NCBI GenBank assembly: GCA_002422915.1
Contig: DITV01000004.1
Location: 220-64,219, forward strand
DNA from: Candidatus Saccharibacteria bacterium UBA6175
Lineage (GTDB): Bacteria > Patescibacteriota > Saccharimonadia > Saccharimonadales > Saccharimonadaceae
Direction: 5' to 3'
DNA: 64,000 nucleotides
Shown: positions 40,860 to 50,293 of the stretch, one piece after another
Layout of the letters: each line of letters opens with the position of its first letter
Position numbering within the stretch: the stretch's first letter is position 1
Position numbers and translations under genes: made by a program
The notes under the pieces: generated by a model
The model's input: the letters and a program-made list of their open reading frames with translations, nothing else
Told to the model about the DNA's origin: nothing
The model's database searches: none

Positions 40860-41930
40860 CTATCCTCTCATCAAGCGTTCAAATTCGACGAGGTCGACGG
40901 CAAATTCACGAGCAGTGTCGTAGGTAATGGTCCCCGACTGAACAAAGGCAACAAGCGTACGATCCATCGTTTGCATACCTTGGTCGGCGCCGGTTTGGAT
41001 AATGGCATCAAGCTGATGGGCTTTTCCTTCACGAATAATATTTCGAACGGCTGGATTAGCAATCAGAATTTCGGCCGCCGCCACTCGCCCACCACCGATT
41101 GACGGGACGAGGCGCTGAGAAACGATTGCCATTAAAATGTTCGACAGCTGCGCACGGACCTGCGGCTGTTGGTGTGGCGGGAAGACGTCAATCATGCGAT
41201 CGATCGATTGGGCTGCACTGTTAGTGTGCAGCGTCGCAAACACTAAGTGTCCGGTTTCCGCAATCGTAATGGCCGCCGAGATCGTCTCGAGGTCACGCAT
41301 CTCACCAATCAACACGACGTCGGGGTCTTGACGAAGGCTGGAACGGAGTGCTGCTGAGAAGCTATAGGTGTCATAGTGAACCTCACGCTGGACGACGACT
41401 GACTTTTTCGACTTGTGGGTAAATTCAATCGGATCTTCGATGGTAATGATATGCTGTGATTTTTCAGAGTTGATCTTGTCGACCAGTGCCGCTAATGTCG
41501 TGGACTTACCTGAACCAGTCGGACCAGTCACCAAAACAAGGCCGCGCGGATAATCAGCAAAGCCAAGAACGACATTCGGAAGGCCAAGCTCGGTAATTGA
41601 TTTAATTTCATTGGGAATCAAACGAAGTGCGGCAGCAAGATTGCCGCGTTCATGAAAGGCGTTTACTCGGAAGCGCCCAAGCGTTCCAAACGCGAAGCTG
41701 AAATCGAATTCTTTATCTTTGATCAAAATTTGGCGCTGATCTTGGTCAAGAATGGCGAAAACAAGCGTCTCAACCGCTGCCTCGTCAAGTGGATTATAGC
41801 CAGCGACTGGTACGAGCGAGCCATCGATACGCAGCATCGGCGGGAGGCTCACCTGCAAGTGAAGATCTGACGCTTTGCGCCGGACAACTTCTTCAAGCAA
41901 GACTTCAATTCTGAGTTGTTTCGCTTCCAT
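40860..41930 (-). CDS. pilT: pilus retraction ATPase
   Basis: A 356-residue hexameric ATPase. Walker A GPTGSGKS at 136-143, Asp box, Walker B IGEMRDLETISAAI and the His box TGHLVFATLHTN are present, with the PilT-specific AEILI segment near residue 300. It powers pilus retraction, twitching and DNA uptake. It follows pilB by 11 bp. Confidence 0.95.
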   Translation of the reverse strand: MEAKQLRIEVLLEEVVRRKASDLHLQVSLPPMLRIDGSLVPVAGYNPLDEAAVETLVFAILDQDQRQILIKDKEFDFSFAFGTLGRFRVNAFHERGNLAAALRLIPNEIKSITELGLPNVVLGFADYPRGLVLVTGPTGSGKSTTLAALVDKINSEKSQHIITIEDPIEFTHKSKKSVVVQREVHYDTYSFSAALRSSLRQDPDVVLIGEMRDLETISAAITIAETGHLVFATLHTNSAAQSIDRMIDVFPPHQQPQVRAQLSNILMAIVSQRLVPSIGGGRVAAAEILIANPAVRNIIREGKAHQLDAIIQTGADQGMQTMDRTLVAFVQSGTITYDTAREFAVDLVEFERLMRG

Positions 41931-41941
41931 TCTACTCCACC

Positions 41942-43705
41942 CTACGCCGTATCAGACGTGACCCTATTTACTTCTTCTATTGTGGTGACACCCGTGAGCG
42001 CTTTTAGATAGCCGTCTTGACGCATTGTAATCATTCCCTGAGAAACGGCGAGTTGCTGAATCTCGGAGCTTGTGGCGCGATTCACAATCATTTTTTGAAT
42101 GTCGGTGTTCACGTCCATAACCTCATAAATTCCAGCACGACCACTGTACCCATTTGGTTGCTGAGGGCTATCAATACCTCTCACTAAAGTATAAGCGCTT
42201 TGGCCCGCTAAAGGAAGGTCTTTGTAGCCGAGATCTTGTGAAATTCGAGCAACCTCTTCTTTGGTCTTCGGAAGCAAGTGCCCAATAGTGGCAAGAATAT
42301 TTTGTGTCTCAATAGGGCTCGACTGGTAGGTCTCTCGCTTTGGTCCGACACGTCGCACAAGCCGTTGTCCAATGATGGTGTTCACGGTACTGGCAATAAG
42401 GAATGGTTCGATGTCCATGTCGAGCAACCGTGGCAACACGCCGGCGGCACTGTTGGTGTGCAACGTACTAAAGACAAGGTGTCCGGTTAGGGCTGCTTGG
42501 ACGGCTAAGGCAGCCGTTTCGGCGTCACGAACCTCACCCACCATCACGACGTCAGGGTCTTGACGCAGGATTGACCGGAGTCCATTAGCGAACGTGAGGC
42601 CCACTTCAGCGTTCACCTGAATCTGGTTCACACCCTCCATTTTATACTCAACCGGATCCTCAAGGGTGACAATGTTCACACTATCGTCCTTAATCTCTTT
42701 AATCAAAGCGTAGAGGCTCGTTGACTTACCCGACCCGGTTGGTCCAGACGTTAAAATCATGCCGTTTGGTCGCTTGACTCCATGGCGAATCACACGCAGG
42801 GCGCGACCCGCATATCCCATTTCTTCCAAGTCGAATGAATTGCCCGTCTTGTCAAGGAGACGAATCACAATCTGCTCACCCCACACCACCGGACTAATCG
42901 CGATACGCAGGTCAACTTCTTTTCCCGCAACTTTAACGGCAAATTGGCCGTCTTGGGGAATACGGTGTTCGTCAATCTTCAGATCTGAAAGAATTTTGAC
43001 CCGGCTCACCAGCGCCGGCTCAATGCTTTTTGGCAGCTGCATAATCTCACGCAGTACCCCGTCGACCCGAACACGAATCTTCAGAGCCGATTCCATTGGT
43101 TCAACGTGAATATCGCTGGCGCGCGACTTAACGGCATATTCAAGAATCTTGCTCAGCGCCTGACTAATCGGCGAGTCCTGGACAATAGTCTTTACATTGC
43201 TGGCCTCGTCGGCCTTTGCCTCCTCCTGAGACACCTCGGCAGCTCTTCCGACATCCGACAAGTCGGTTTTGTATTGGCTCAAAATGTGACGGACACCTGC
43301 TTCAGAAGCCATATACACCTTCAGCGGTCGCTGAATGATGTTCGACAGATAGTCGACGGCCTGGACGTTGTTGGCGTCAATCATCGCTACCGCGAGGCGA
43401 TTTTGCACTTCTGAAAGTGGTACTGCCATAAAGCGTTCGGCAGTATCTTCGGGCAAAAGGCCAAGGATACTCTGATCAACATTTGTACTGCTAAGATTGA
43501 CGTACGGCACACCCGAGAGCTGTGCGATGGCATGGGTCAACATCTCGTCGTCAATAATCGCTTGGTCGGTCAACAGGCTAAACAGTGGTTTGCCCTCTTT
43601 CTTTGCGGCTTCACCGGCAGCACGGAGCGTTTCAGCTGAAACCAGCCCCTCTGCAATAAAGAGTTCAATTAGTTTATCTTGGATGTCATCGGTCAGTAAT
43701 GCCAT
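41942..43705 (-). CDS. pilB: pilus extension ATPase
   Basis: A 587-residue protein with MshEN/GspE N-terminal domains (about 1-150) and an ATPase core: Walker A GPTGSGKS at 321-328, Walker B VGEVRDAETAALAV, His box TGHLVFSTLHTN. The C-terminal tetracysteine zinc motif usual in PilB/GspE is absent; no Cys occurs in that region. AAGGAGG stands before the ATG. Confidence 0.94.
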   Translation of the reverse strand: MALLTDDIQDKLIELFIAEGLVSAETLRAAGEAAKKEGKPLFSLLTDQAIIDDEMLTHAIAQLSGVPYVNLSSTNVDQSILGLLPEDTAERFMAVPLSEVQNRLAVAMIDANNVQAVDYLSNIIQRPLKVYMASEAGVRHILSQYKTDLSDVGRAAEVSQEEAKADEASNVKTIVQDSPISQALSKILEYAVKSRASDIHVEPMESALKIRVRVDGVLREIMQLPKSIEPALVSRVKILSDLKIDEHRIPQDGQFAVKVAGKEVDLRIAISPVVWGEQIVIRLLDKTGNSFDLEEMGYAGRALRVIRHGVKRPNGMILTSGPTGSGKSTSLYALIKEIKDDSVNIVTLEDPVEYKMEGVNQIQVNAEVGLTFANGLRSILRQDPDVVMVGEVRDAETAALAVQAALTGHLVFSTLHTNSAAGVLPRLLDMDIEPFLIASTVNTIIGQRLVRRVGPKRETYQSSPIETQNILATIGHLLPKTKEEVARISQDLGYKDLPLAGQSAYTLVRGIDSPQQPNGYSGRAGIYEVMDVNTDIQKMIVNRATSSEIQQLAVSQGMITMRQDGYLKALTGVTTIEEVNRVTSDTA

Positions 43706-43714
43706 ACATCCTCC

Positions 43715-43939
43715 TTATTGTTCTGCCGATCCAACCTGCACTTCGACGACTGGGTTAATCGCATTTTCGTTAAATATTGCAGGGTCTGGTTCGGTGATTT
43801 CAGAGGTGACTGACTCGATAGTCTTTACCTTCAGGCTCTCGCCCGACATATCACCAAAGAGGGTGCTTGTCGCAAAGAAAGCGGCGATAATACTTATCGA
43901 AGCAATCAGAGCAATCATGGCAAAATCGGTTTTTTTCAT
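43715..43939 (-). CDS. small membrane protein between pilO and pilB
   Basis: 74 residues: one membrane segment (about 7-25) and a short acidic external tail. The ATG overlaps the pilO stop by 4 bp, so it belongs to the pilus operon. It occupies the position of pilP in other bacteria but is much shorter and has no lipobox, so homology is not claimed. Confidence 0.7.
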   Translation of the reverse strand: MKKTDFAMIALIASISIIAAFFATSTLFGDMSGESLKVKTIESVTSEITEPDPAIFNENAINPVVEVQVGSAEQ

Positions 43940-44622
43940 CGTGGTACCACCTTGTCGGTTAGTTCAAGGGTTCGGGCTGGTTCATAGAACGCTCGAGCCG
44001 TTATCGTCATCAGTTGTGTTGTCCCCTGTGTTTCGATGCGAAGTGTCCGCACATCGATCAGTCGAATGGAGCGCTCGAGATTCTGAAGTACCTGCTCTAG
44101 TGCTTCTGGAGTTCCAGAAACGGCGAACTGGAAGTTGATCTCGTAGCTTGATGCTTCACCTCCCGCATTCACAACGTTGCCATCGGTAAGTGATTCAACC
44201 CCAACCACCGGCTCAACAGAGAGAGATTCAACCACGAGGCCCGGAATTCCTGCAAGAAGTTTACTTTGAAGCGACGCACCAAGAGCTAGCGAGTTAGCAT
44301 CTGAGGGCAATGCGTCCAAGATTACTTGAAGCGTTTGGTCGTCCTCATTGGCTTTAGATGACGCAAGCGCGGCATTCGTATCAAGGACCCGCACTTCTGA
44401 CTGAAGCCCAGGAATGGCGGCATTGTTCGCGTCAAGCGTGCTAATCGTGGTATTTTTTTCGCCAAGCAAACGTTCATTATAGAACAGGTTTTGAACCAAG
44501 AAGATAATCATCACCGCAGCAATGCCAATCACGGCAGAACTGGCGGCGATCCAAATAAACATTGTCCGATTTGCTTTTGCAATCTGTGCGCGCTTTCGTA
44601 GCGCAGCGGTATTCACTGCCAT
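43936..44622 (-). CDS. pilO: pilus alignment protein PilO-like
   Basis: A 228-residue protein with one membrane segment (about 22-45), a coiled-coil stretch and a C-terminal ferredoxin-like domain (SYEINFQFAVSGTPEALEQVLQNLE). It pairs with PilN in the periplasm-facing ring. Its start shares one base with the pilN stop. Confidence 0.88.
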   Translation of the reverse strand: MAVNTAALRKRAQIAKANRTMFIWIAASSAVIGIAAVMIIFLVQNLFYNERLLGEKNTTISTLDANNAAIPGLQSEVRVLDTNAALASSKANEDDQTLQVILDALPSDANSLALGASLQSKLLAGIPGLVVESLSVEPVVGVESLTDGNVVNAGGEASSYEINFQFAVSGTPEALEQVLQNLERSIRLIDVRTLRIETQGTTQLMTITARAFYEPARTLELTDKVVPR

Positions 44623-45335
44623 TATTCAGTCTCCTCTGCTGCATCAACAAATATACTTCGTGGTATGCCCAAGAATGAGTCGGTAACGTTGCCTGCGTTG
44701 GTCAGTTTAATCACAATGTTGGGTACCTTCGCCGAGAAAACAATTTCTGGGTAGGTGAAGCTGAGTGTAAATCGTAGTACCCGCGCACCCGTCGCATCTT
44801 CGCCGTAGCTGATGTTGCTAATGCTGATATTTTCAGCCAGTACGACTGACTGCTCTTCACCTTCTTCGGTGTACGTCACGACCGCACCAGAGATTGTTTT
44901 CTTGAACACTTCAAGCGTGTCGAAGCTAGATGTTTGTCCTTCGATCACGAGTGACGTCTGTTCCACGTCCATGGCCAAGCTTGAAACCAGGACTTGGTTT
45001 GGTGCAGGCGGCAAGACCGCTTCAAGGACGTTGAAAATACGCGAGTCACGCTTCTTGGTCTCGTTCAATACGTCAATCTGTGAAAGCTGATTTTGAATGG
45101 TGAGAATCTTCGAAAGGTCCTCGACTTGACTCAGCTTTTCATTGCCACGTTTAATGATGTCGTCGGCGATAGCACTACGTACTCCTTGAACAATAAACAC
45201 GTAGACCGCAAGTAAGATAACGAGTCCCAGCGCAATGAGTCCTGCATACAAGGAAACTGTAATCACACGGGCTCGCTGACTTTGCGCCTTGAGAAGCTCC
45301 TGCTTTACATCCGGGATAAGATTAATTTCGATCAT
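44622..45335 (-). CDS. pilN: pilus alignment protein PilN-like
   Basis: A 237-residue protein beginning with the conserved INLIPD motif that docks into PilM, followed by a membrane segment (about 25-48), a coiled coil and a ferredoxin-like domain. It overlaps pilM by 4 bp. Confidence 0.9.
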   Translation of the reverse strand: MIEINLIPDVKQELLKAQSQRARVITVSLYAGLIALGLVILLAVYVFIVQGVRSAIADDIIKRGNEKLSQVEDLSKILTIQNQLSQIDVLNETKKRDSRIFNVLEAVLPPAPNQVLVSSLAMDVEQTSLVIEGQTSSFDTLEVFKKTISGAVVTYTEEGEEQSVVLAENISISNISYGEDATGARVLRFTLSFTYPEIVFSAKVPNIVIKLTNAGNVTDSFLGIPRSIFVDAAEETE

Positions 45336-46378
45336 GATCGATTCCTTCGTTGAGCAAGCCCAATGACGGCGGCGAATTCAGAAGCAATTGGCAATAACTG
45401 CTGCTGATCGGCCTGCGAGACATTCACCTTCTGCCATGGATTTGCAACCGCAAAAGGAATGCCTGTCTTAGCACTCACATACTCGCCAAACATCGGTACG
45501 ACCGCGCTAAACCCAGACAACAAAATGCCACCAACTGGAGTGCTCGGGTAACGCGTCTGGAAGAACTTAATTGACTTGGTCAGCTCTGTGGCAAAGTTTT
45601 CAAGTGTGGACTCGAGTGCTCGGTAGACCTGGCCTTCAAGACGGTCTGGCGCTAAGCCAAATTTCAAAATGAATTGACGAGCTTGGTCTTCTTGGACGTT
45701 CAAATTCTGAACGGCAGCCTTAATGAGTGACTTAATACCCACCGGGATGGTACGAACAAGACGCGGAGAGCCGTCGAATGTAATGGCGAGGTCGGTCGAC
45801 TGCTCACCAACGTCGATAATCAATCGTGCGTCCGGAATGCCGTCTGGCAGAAGTGAACGAACCATTGCAAGCGGATCAGGCTCAGCGGCAATGACATTAA
45901 GCCCAAGGCTCTCGATGAGCTCGAGTCGCTCTTCGGCGTAAGAGTTTGCGGTACTCGCAAGCAATACTTCCTGCATCTTAGGATCGTGCAGTGAAGTACC
46001 GAGCGCCGCCCAATCAACCTTCGCTTCATCAATAGCCATCGGAATATACTGGTCGACTTGGTATTTGAGCGTGCTTTTCAACTCGGCTTCAGGCATAATC
46101 GGCACCTCAATCACCGTCGTAAATGTCTTGCTTGAAGGCAAACCAATTACCACGTTCTTGGACTTAATGCCGCTTTGCCCTACGGCTGTCATAATAATTT
46201 CACCAAGTCGGCGAAGGCTCTCTGGAGATACACTGGTACCGGTTTTTTCATCGAGCGGCGCATAGCCAAAATGTTGCAAGTTCCAAACGTCGGGGCCAGC
46301 AGGAGCCAGCTGCACTACTCGCACAGCGTTTGTCCCTATATCAAGCGCGAAAAAGTCGCCCACACCACGTCCTGCCAT
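45332..46378 (-). CDS. pilM: actin-like pilus protein PilM
   Basis: A 348-residue cytoplasmic actin-fold protein with FFALDIGTNAVRVVQL and LIIDVGEQSTDLAI phosphate loops and GILLSGFSA. It binds the PilN N-terminus. Promoter TTGCGT (46416-46411), 17 bp, TATAAT (46393-46388), with the ATG only 9 bp after the -10, so a near-leaderless mRNA for the pilMNO operon. Confidence 0.93.
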   Translation of the reverse strand: MAGRGVGDFFALDIGTNAVRVVQLAPAGPDVWNLQHFGYAPLDEKTGTSVSPESLRRLGEIIMTAVGQSGIKSKNVVIGLPSSKTFTTVIEVPIMPEAELKSTLKYQVDQYIPMAIDEAKVDWAALGTSLHDPKMQEVLLASTANSYAEERLELIESLGLNVIAAEPDPLAMVRSLLPDGIPDARLIIDVGEQSTDLAITFDGSPRLVRTIPVGIKSLIKAAVQNLNVQEDQARQFILKFGLAPDRLEGQVYRALESTLENFATELTKSIKFFQTRYPSTPVGGILLSGFSAVVPMFGEYVSAKTGIPFAVANPWQKVNVSQADQQQLLPIASEFAAVIGLAQRRNRS

Positions 46379-46387
46379 ATTGCCCTC

Positions 46388-46416
46388 ATTATACGAAGCA
46401 TAACCGTTTCACGCAA
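46388..46416 (-). promoter_or_regulatory. pilMNO promoter
   Basis: Minus strand TTGCGT, 17-bp spacer, TATAAT; the ATG lies 9 bp downstream of the -10. Confidence 0.75.
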
Positions 46417-46435
46417 GGGGAGAAACAGGGATTTA

Positions 46436-48286
46436 CTAAAAGCGTGGAGGGAGTTCGCGCGTCGTCACCGTTGGAATACGACCAGCAGTTGAATTATAGT
46501 AGGTCGCCCACAAATACGCATCCGGACGTAAGTTGAATACTTCTGCGGGGTCACCACTGGCAAGACCAGTTCCGGCACCTGCCGTTCGATACAACAAAAG
46601 TCGCTTCGCAATCACTGGGCCATTGACGGTCAGCAGTTGCGTACAGCGGCTCGCTGTGAGCGGTGAGCTGGCCGATGCAGGGTTTGAAATCTCACTACAG
46701 GTATTGATTGCCCCCGTATCACCGGTTGCGACCAACCAAGCGTCGATTCGTGAGACATCGGCTTCAATCGCGATAGTATCGGCGATAATAATCACCTGCG
46801 GTATGTCGGCAATGCTTGTCAGCGTCCCGTTTGAGTAGACAAGGTCATCGGTAATCGTCACATCGGCCTGTGGCGCATTGATGACAATCCACTTACCCGT
46901 CTGTACCGCTCCACTATTGGTGACCGTCACAGTGTCGGTCACCGAATAGATACCGCTTCTCGCCGGGTCACCAACATCAATTGTCGCTGATGCACCCAAG
47001 CTCACTGTATCGGTCGAAACGAACCGCTCCGACAATGCGGGAAGACGCGCGTTCGCGGTATATCCACCTTTTGGTGTCACATCAGTACAGGCCGCCGTCC
47101 CGGCATTGGTGAAACTCAGGAAACTGACTGAACAAAATGCCCCGGTTGCTCCCCCACTATAGCCGGCTCCAGACGCCATTCCGACGATACTCCCGTTGGC
47201 GGCAATTGCATACTCACCCCAGCTTCCGAAAGTACGGTTCTGGCCAGCAACACTCTTTCGTGAAGACGTGGTAACAATGTTTGAAGAAGTTGCTCCGGTT
47301 CCCACAATAACGTCATTTCCGATCACTTGAATCTTTGGTGATTTGGCAATCACGATACAAAACGGATCGCTGTGGTACCAATCGCTCGATGCATTGCTCC
47401 GTGGCTGCACCGATAACGCGTAACAGACTCGGCTACTAATAGGGACATCTGGTACCACCGCGCCAAATGGTGAAATAGCCCTCACACCAGTTTGGAATGT
47501 CCCCGACCCGCTGTTAATCGTTGTGGAGCCCGAGCCATAATAGACAATTGGCACTGATGACGAAGAACCGGCACCTGGCATAGTCGCGCCGCCCGAGAGA
47601 ACGCGCTGCGTTACCTGCCACTGAGCATTTGAGCTCGATGTCGTTCCTCCGTTTGTGACGCTTGGAGATAGTGTGACCGTAGCGCCCGGTTCAGCTGTCT
47701 GCGTGTTACCGGTAATTGTCGTTGTCAAATTGAAGTCAGACCCGCGGTAGCAGAACCACCCCAGTTGGCTCGATTTGTTCCACTTAAAGCCTTTGTTCTG
47801 GCCCAGCGCGACGGTTCTTGCAAATGCCTTCTCAACCGAGTACCAGCTGTACATGCCGTTTCCCGGGTTGGCGGGGAGTGGATCGGCTGGTTTACTGTAT
47901 AGGTAATAGTTGGTATACCCACCAAAGAATTCACTTGAGCTGTTATTACCATTTTGATCACCAATCTTCCAAGAACGTACTGCGTCTTGGTTGTTAGGTT
48001 CATTCTTATTAACCAATACATAGGCGAAGAAGCCGCCAGTGGTGCTACAGCCGCTGACTACCGTATTTCCTCCATTCACGTTTCGAATGTTATACGGGTC
48101 GGCATTTGTTTTGTAGTACCGCCACACTGCGCCAAAGCAGGTTGAGTAGTTAAACGATGAACACCCAGAGGATCCACCACCACCACCCGGGCCCGCCGAT
48201 TGCGCTCCGACGTCTTGCGGTGACGCCAAAACACCCAAGGCACCAAGGCCGACGATAAAGAGGCTGACAAAGAACTTTTTAATCAT
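46436..48286 (-). CDS. large exported protein upstream of the pilus operon
   Basis: A 616-residue protein with a clear signal peptide (MIKKFFVSLFIVGLGALG, cleavage near AQS), a Gly-rich linker (about 32-40) and a long Ser/Thr/Asn-rich external region with scattered Cys. No membrane anchor or sorting signal at the C-terminus. No family is recognised. Position beside pilM and coupling (8-bp overlap) to the 171-residue membrane gene suggest a pilus-associated adhesin or tip protein (inference). Confidence 0.75.
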   Translation of the reverse strand: MIKKFFVSLFIVGLGALGVLASPQDVGAQSAGPGGGGGSSGCSSFNYSTCFGAVWRYYKTNADPYNIRNVNGGNTVVSGCSTTGGFFAYVLVNKNEPNNQDAVRSWKIGDQNGNNSSSEFFGGYTNYYLYSKPADPLPANPGNGMYSWYSVEKAFARTVALGQNKGFKWNKSSQLGWFCYRGSDFNLTTTITGNTQTAEPGATVTLSPSVTNGGTTSSSNAQWQVTQRVLSGGATMPGAGSSSSVPIVYYGSGSTTINSGSGTFQTGVRAISPFGAVVPDVPISSRVCYALSVQPRSNASSDWYHSDPFCIVIAKSPKIQVIGNDVIVGTGATSSNIVTTSSRKSVAGQNRTFGSWGEYAIAANGSIVGMASGAGYSGGATGAFCSVSFLSFTNAGTAACTDVTPKGGYTANARLPALSERFVSTDTVSLGASATIDVGDPARSGIYSVTDTVTVTNSGAVQTGKWIVINAPQADVTITDDLVYSNGTLTSIADIPQVIIIADTIAIEADVSRIDAWLVATGDTGAINTCSEISNPASASSPLTASRCTQLLTVNGPVIAKRLLLYRTAGAGTGLASGDPAEVFNLRPDAYLWATYYNSTAGRIPTVTTRELPPRF

Positions 48287-48794
48287 TGAAGCCCTCTCCA
48301 GGAATCTTGGCTAAGTATTCGTTCGACTTATCGACATCCTCGAGCAGTTTATAGGCATAGGCGATTTGTGCATAAATAAGATACAGGTTTTCGGGGTCAT
48401 TAGCATACTGCTGTTCAAGTTCAAGCAGGGTTTGAAGCGCGTCGTTGGCTCGGCCAGTCTCGGTCTGTAATGTCGTCTGGGTAAGCTTTGCCTCAACAAT
48501 ATAGCCCGGGTTTTGACTCTTCTCGGCAGCCTGGATCTCGGCAGCAACAATCTCTTCAGCTTCTTGAATTGATTGTTCTCCGCCAGCTGCGACTAATTCG
48601 GTAACCTTTGCTTGCTTTTCGCGAAGTGCCGGTTGATAGCTCTTGCCCGTTGCTGGTACGGTTGTTTCTTCAACGGTTTCTGTTCGGGGAGTAAATACGC
48701 CGCCAAAATAAAGCATCGCCACAACGCCACCAGCAACCAATAACACAATCCCCACAATGGTCATAATTAGTCGTGGCTTTTGAATTCGGCTCAT
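48279..48794 (-). CDS. membrane-anchored helical (TPR-like) protein
   Basis: A 171-residue protein: one membrane segment (about 11-33), then helical repeats (ANDALQTLLELEQQYANDPENLYLIYAQIAYAYKLL is split over two helices) resembling tetratricopeptide packing. Likely a scaffold. GGAGCG before the ATG and TATACT about 30 bp upstream. First gene of a pair with the 616-residue exported protein. Confidence 0.72.
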   Translation of the reverse strand: MSRIQKPRLIMTIVGIVLLVAGGVVAMLYFGGVFTPRTETVEETTVPATGKSYQPALREKQAKVTELVAAGGEQSIQEAEEIVAAEIQAAEKSQNPGYIVEAKLTQTTLQTETGRANDALQTLLELEQQYANDPENLYLIYAQIAYAYKLLEDVDKSNEYLAKIPGEGFND

Positions 48795-48863
48795 ACTCGG
48801 CGCGCTCCTTTTTCTAAAGTATAGTATAGCGCTTATGCGAACACAATTACAGTGCGACTCTTA

Positions 48864-50231
48864 TTATCGCGAGGCTGTTTCCATCAGAACGCGGCGATGT
48901 GTGTCGTTGGTGATGTCGGCTTTTCCGATAAGCAGGAGTGTAAATTTCTCAGGATCACCCGCCGCTTCTTCTGCATACTTCCACATTCTTGCCGTTCCGT
49001 TATAGTAGGCAAGGTCTTTAAACCATGGCAGCGTATCCGTGCCACGCATAATGCGCATGACGTTTTTATACGCCGCCTCTTTCGCATGTACGATATCCTT
49101 TTCGACGACCTCTGTCGACTCATCAGCCTTTTCAAGCAGATTGATTCGCCACATAACTTCATGGACATCACGGAAGTCCTTGGTATCGAAATAGGCCAAG
49201 CCGACGGTCAAATAATAATTCACTCCGGCCTCCTCATACGCACCCTTCGAGGCTTGCTCCATTACTTTCCCTAACCCCTCTTCAGCATCGTAATAATCGC
49301 TGAGGCCGGTCGCTAAGATGGCGAGATCTGTTTCCGCACCCGTCACCGATCGCATCATATGTACACCAATCTCATGCGCGATCAGGCCGCGTAGCTCTAA
49401 GGGGGTCACGTGTTTACGGTTTTCAGGGATCTTAATCACCTTTTCGCTTGCGACAACATTAATAGCCGCAGCCTTTACGACCACCACCGTCCAGCCTTCG
49501 GCAGCCTCACCAAATTCTGAAGCAATGATATTTGTGAACACGGCCGCAATTGCCTCTGGATCAAACTTTTCAACGCCCTCAGGAATATGCGAGAACATCC
49601 CCCCATAGAGATATTCTGCAATGCCCTTCATCGACTGAACCGTTTCGTCAGACGGCCTAAATCGCTCGGTTGTTTGGTCGAACGGAGGAATGAGGGCATT
49701 GAGCTCATCACGAATCGCCGATTGACTAGGTGTCAGTTGTTTTTCACCAATACTATCGAGTGCTTCTTGAAGGAGGCTTCGATAGGTCACCTCATCGGGC
49801 GCGCCAAATAACTGCTCGTTCAACTCCATAAACCGTAGTCGTGCAGCGGCAGCCACCGACTCATCTTCTGAATGGGAATCTCTCGTCGCACGCAAAAGCT
49901 CGTAGATGTTAAGATAGCGGTCTATAAAATCACCGTAGGCATGACGCTTTATCGAACCTTCATCGAATTGGCTCAAAAGCTGGTCACCAAATTCAGTCAC
50001 CTGTGCGACTGAGCCATTAATATCGAGTGCATTCAGTTTTTTGTAGACATGCTTGGGATTACGAACTTCACCAGAAAGAAATAGTTCTTGTTGTTCTTGT
50101 GCATTGGTCGGAACAAATAGCTCAATCGGCTTTGGTTCTTTTTTTGCAATCTCAGTGTATAGCTCCTCAACACTGCGCGATGGCTGGTGTTCGGGAGACG
50201 AATGTTGCGGCTCTGTTGAAGGAGTGCTCAT
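48864..50231 (-). CDS. DUF1704/MATCAP-like metallopeptidase
   Basis: A 455-residue protein. The central zinc motif HEIGVH is followed about 36 residues later by EEGLGKVME, matching the HExxH...QEGLA pattern of the DUF1704 family (eukaryotic relatives include the tyrosine carboxypeptidase MATCAP). The role in bacteria is not established. The first 30 residues are Pro/Ser-rich and disordered. ATG 50231 is preferred; TATACT lies 8 bp upstream. Confidence 0.82.
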   Translation of the reverse strand: MSTPSTEPQHSSPEHQPSRSVEELYTEIAKKEPKPIELFVPTNAQEQQELFLSGEVRNPKHVYKKLNALDINGSVAQVTEFGDQLLSQFDEGSIKRHAYGDFIDRYLNIYELLRATRDSHSEDESVAAAARLRFMELNEQLFGAPDEVTYRSLLQEALDSIGEKQLTPSQSAIRDELNALIPPFDQTTERFRPSDETVQSMKGIAEYLYGGMFSHIPEGVEKFDPEAIAAVFTNIIASEFGEAAEGWTVVVVKAAAINVVASEKVIKIPENRKHVTPLELRGLIAHEIGVHMMRSVTGAETDLAILATGLSDYYDAEEGLGKVMEQASKGAYEEAGVNYYLTVGLAYFDTKDFRDVHEVMWRINLLEKADESTEVVEKDIVHAKEAAYKNVMRIMRGTDTLPWFKDLAYYNGTARMWKYAEEAAGDPEKFTLLLIGKADITNDTHRRVLMETASR

Positions 50232-50293
50232 ATGACCACAGTATAGCACGAAGGCCTATCTCGCCGGGAGCGGCATCTGTTATAATGGCTTGA

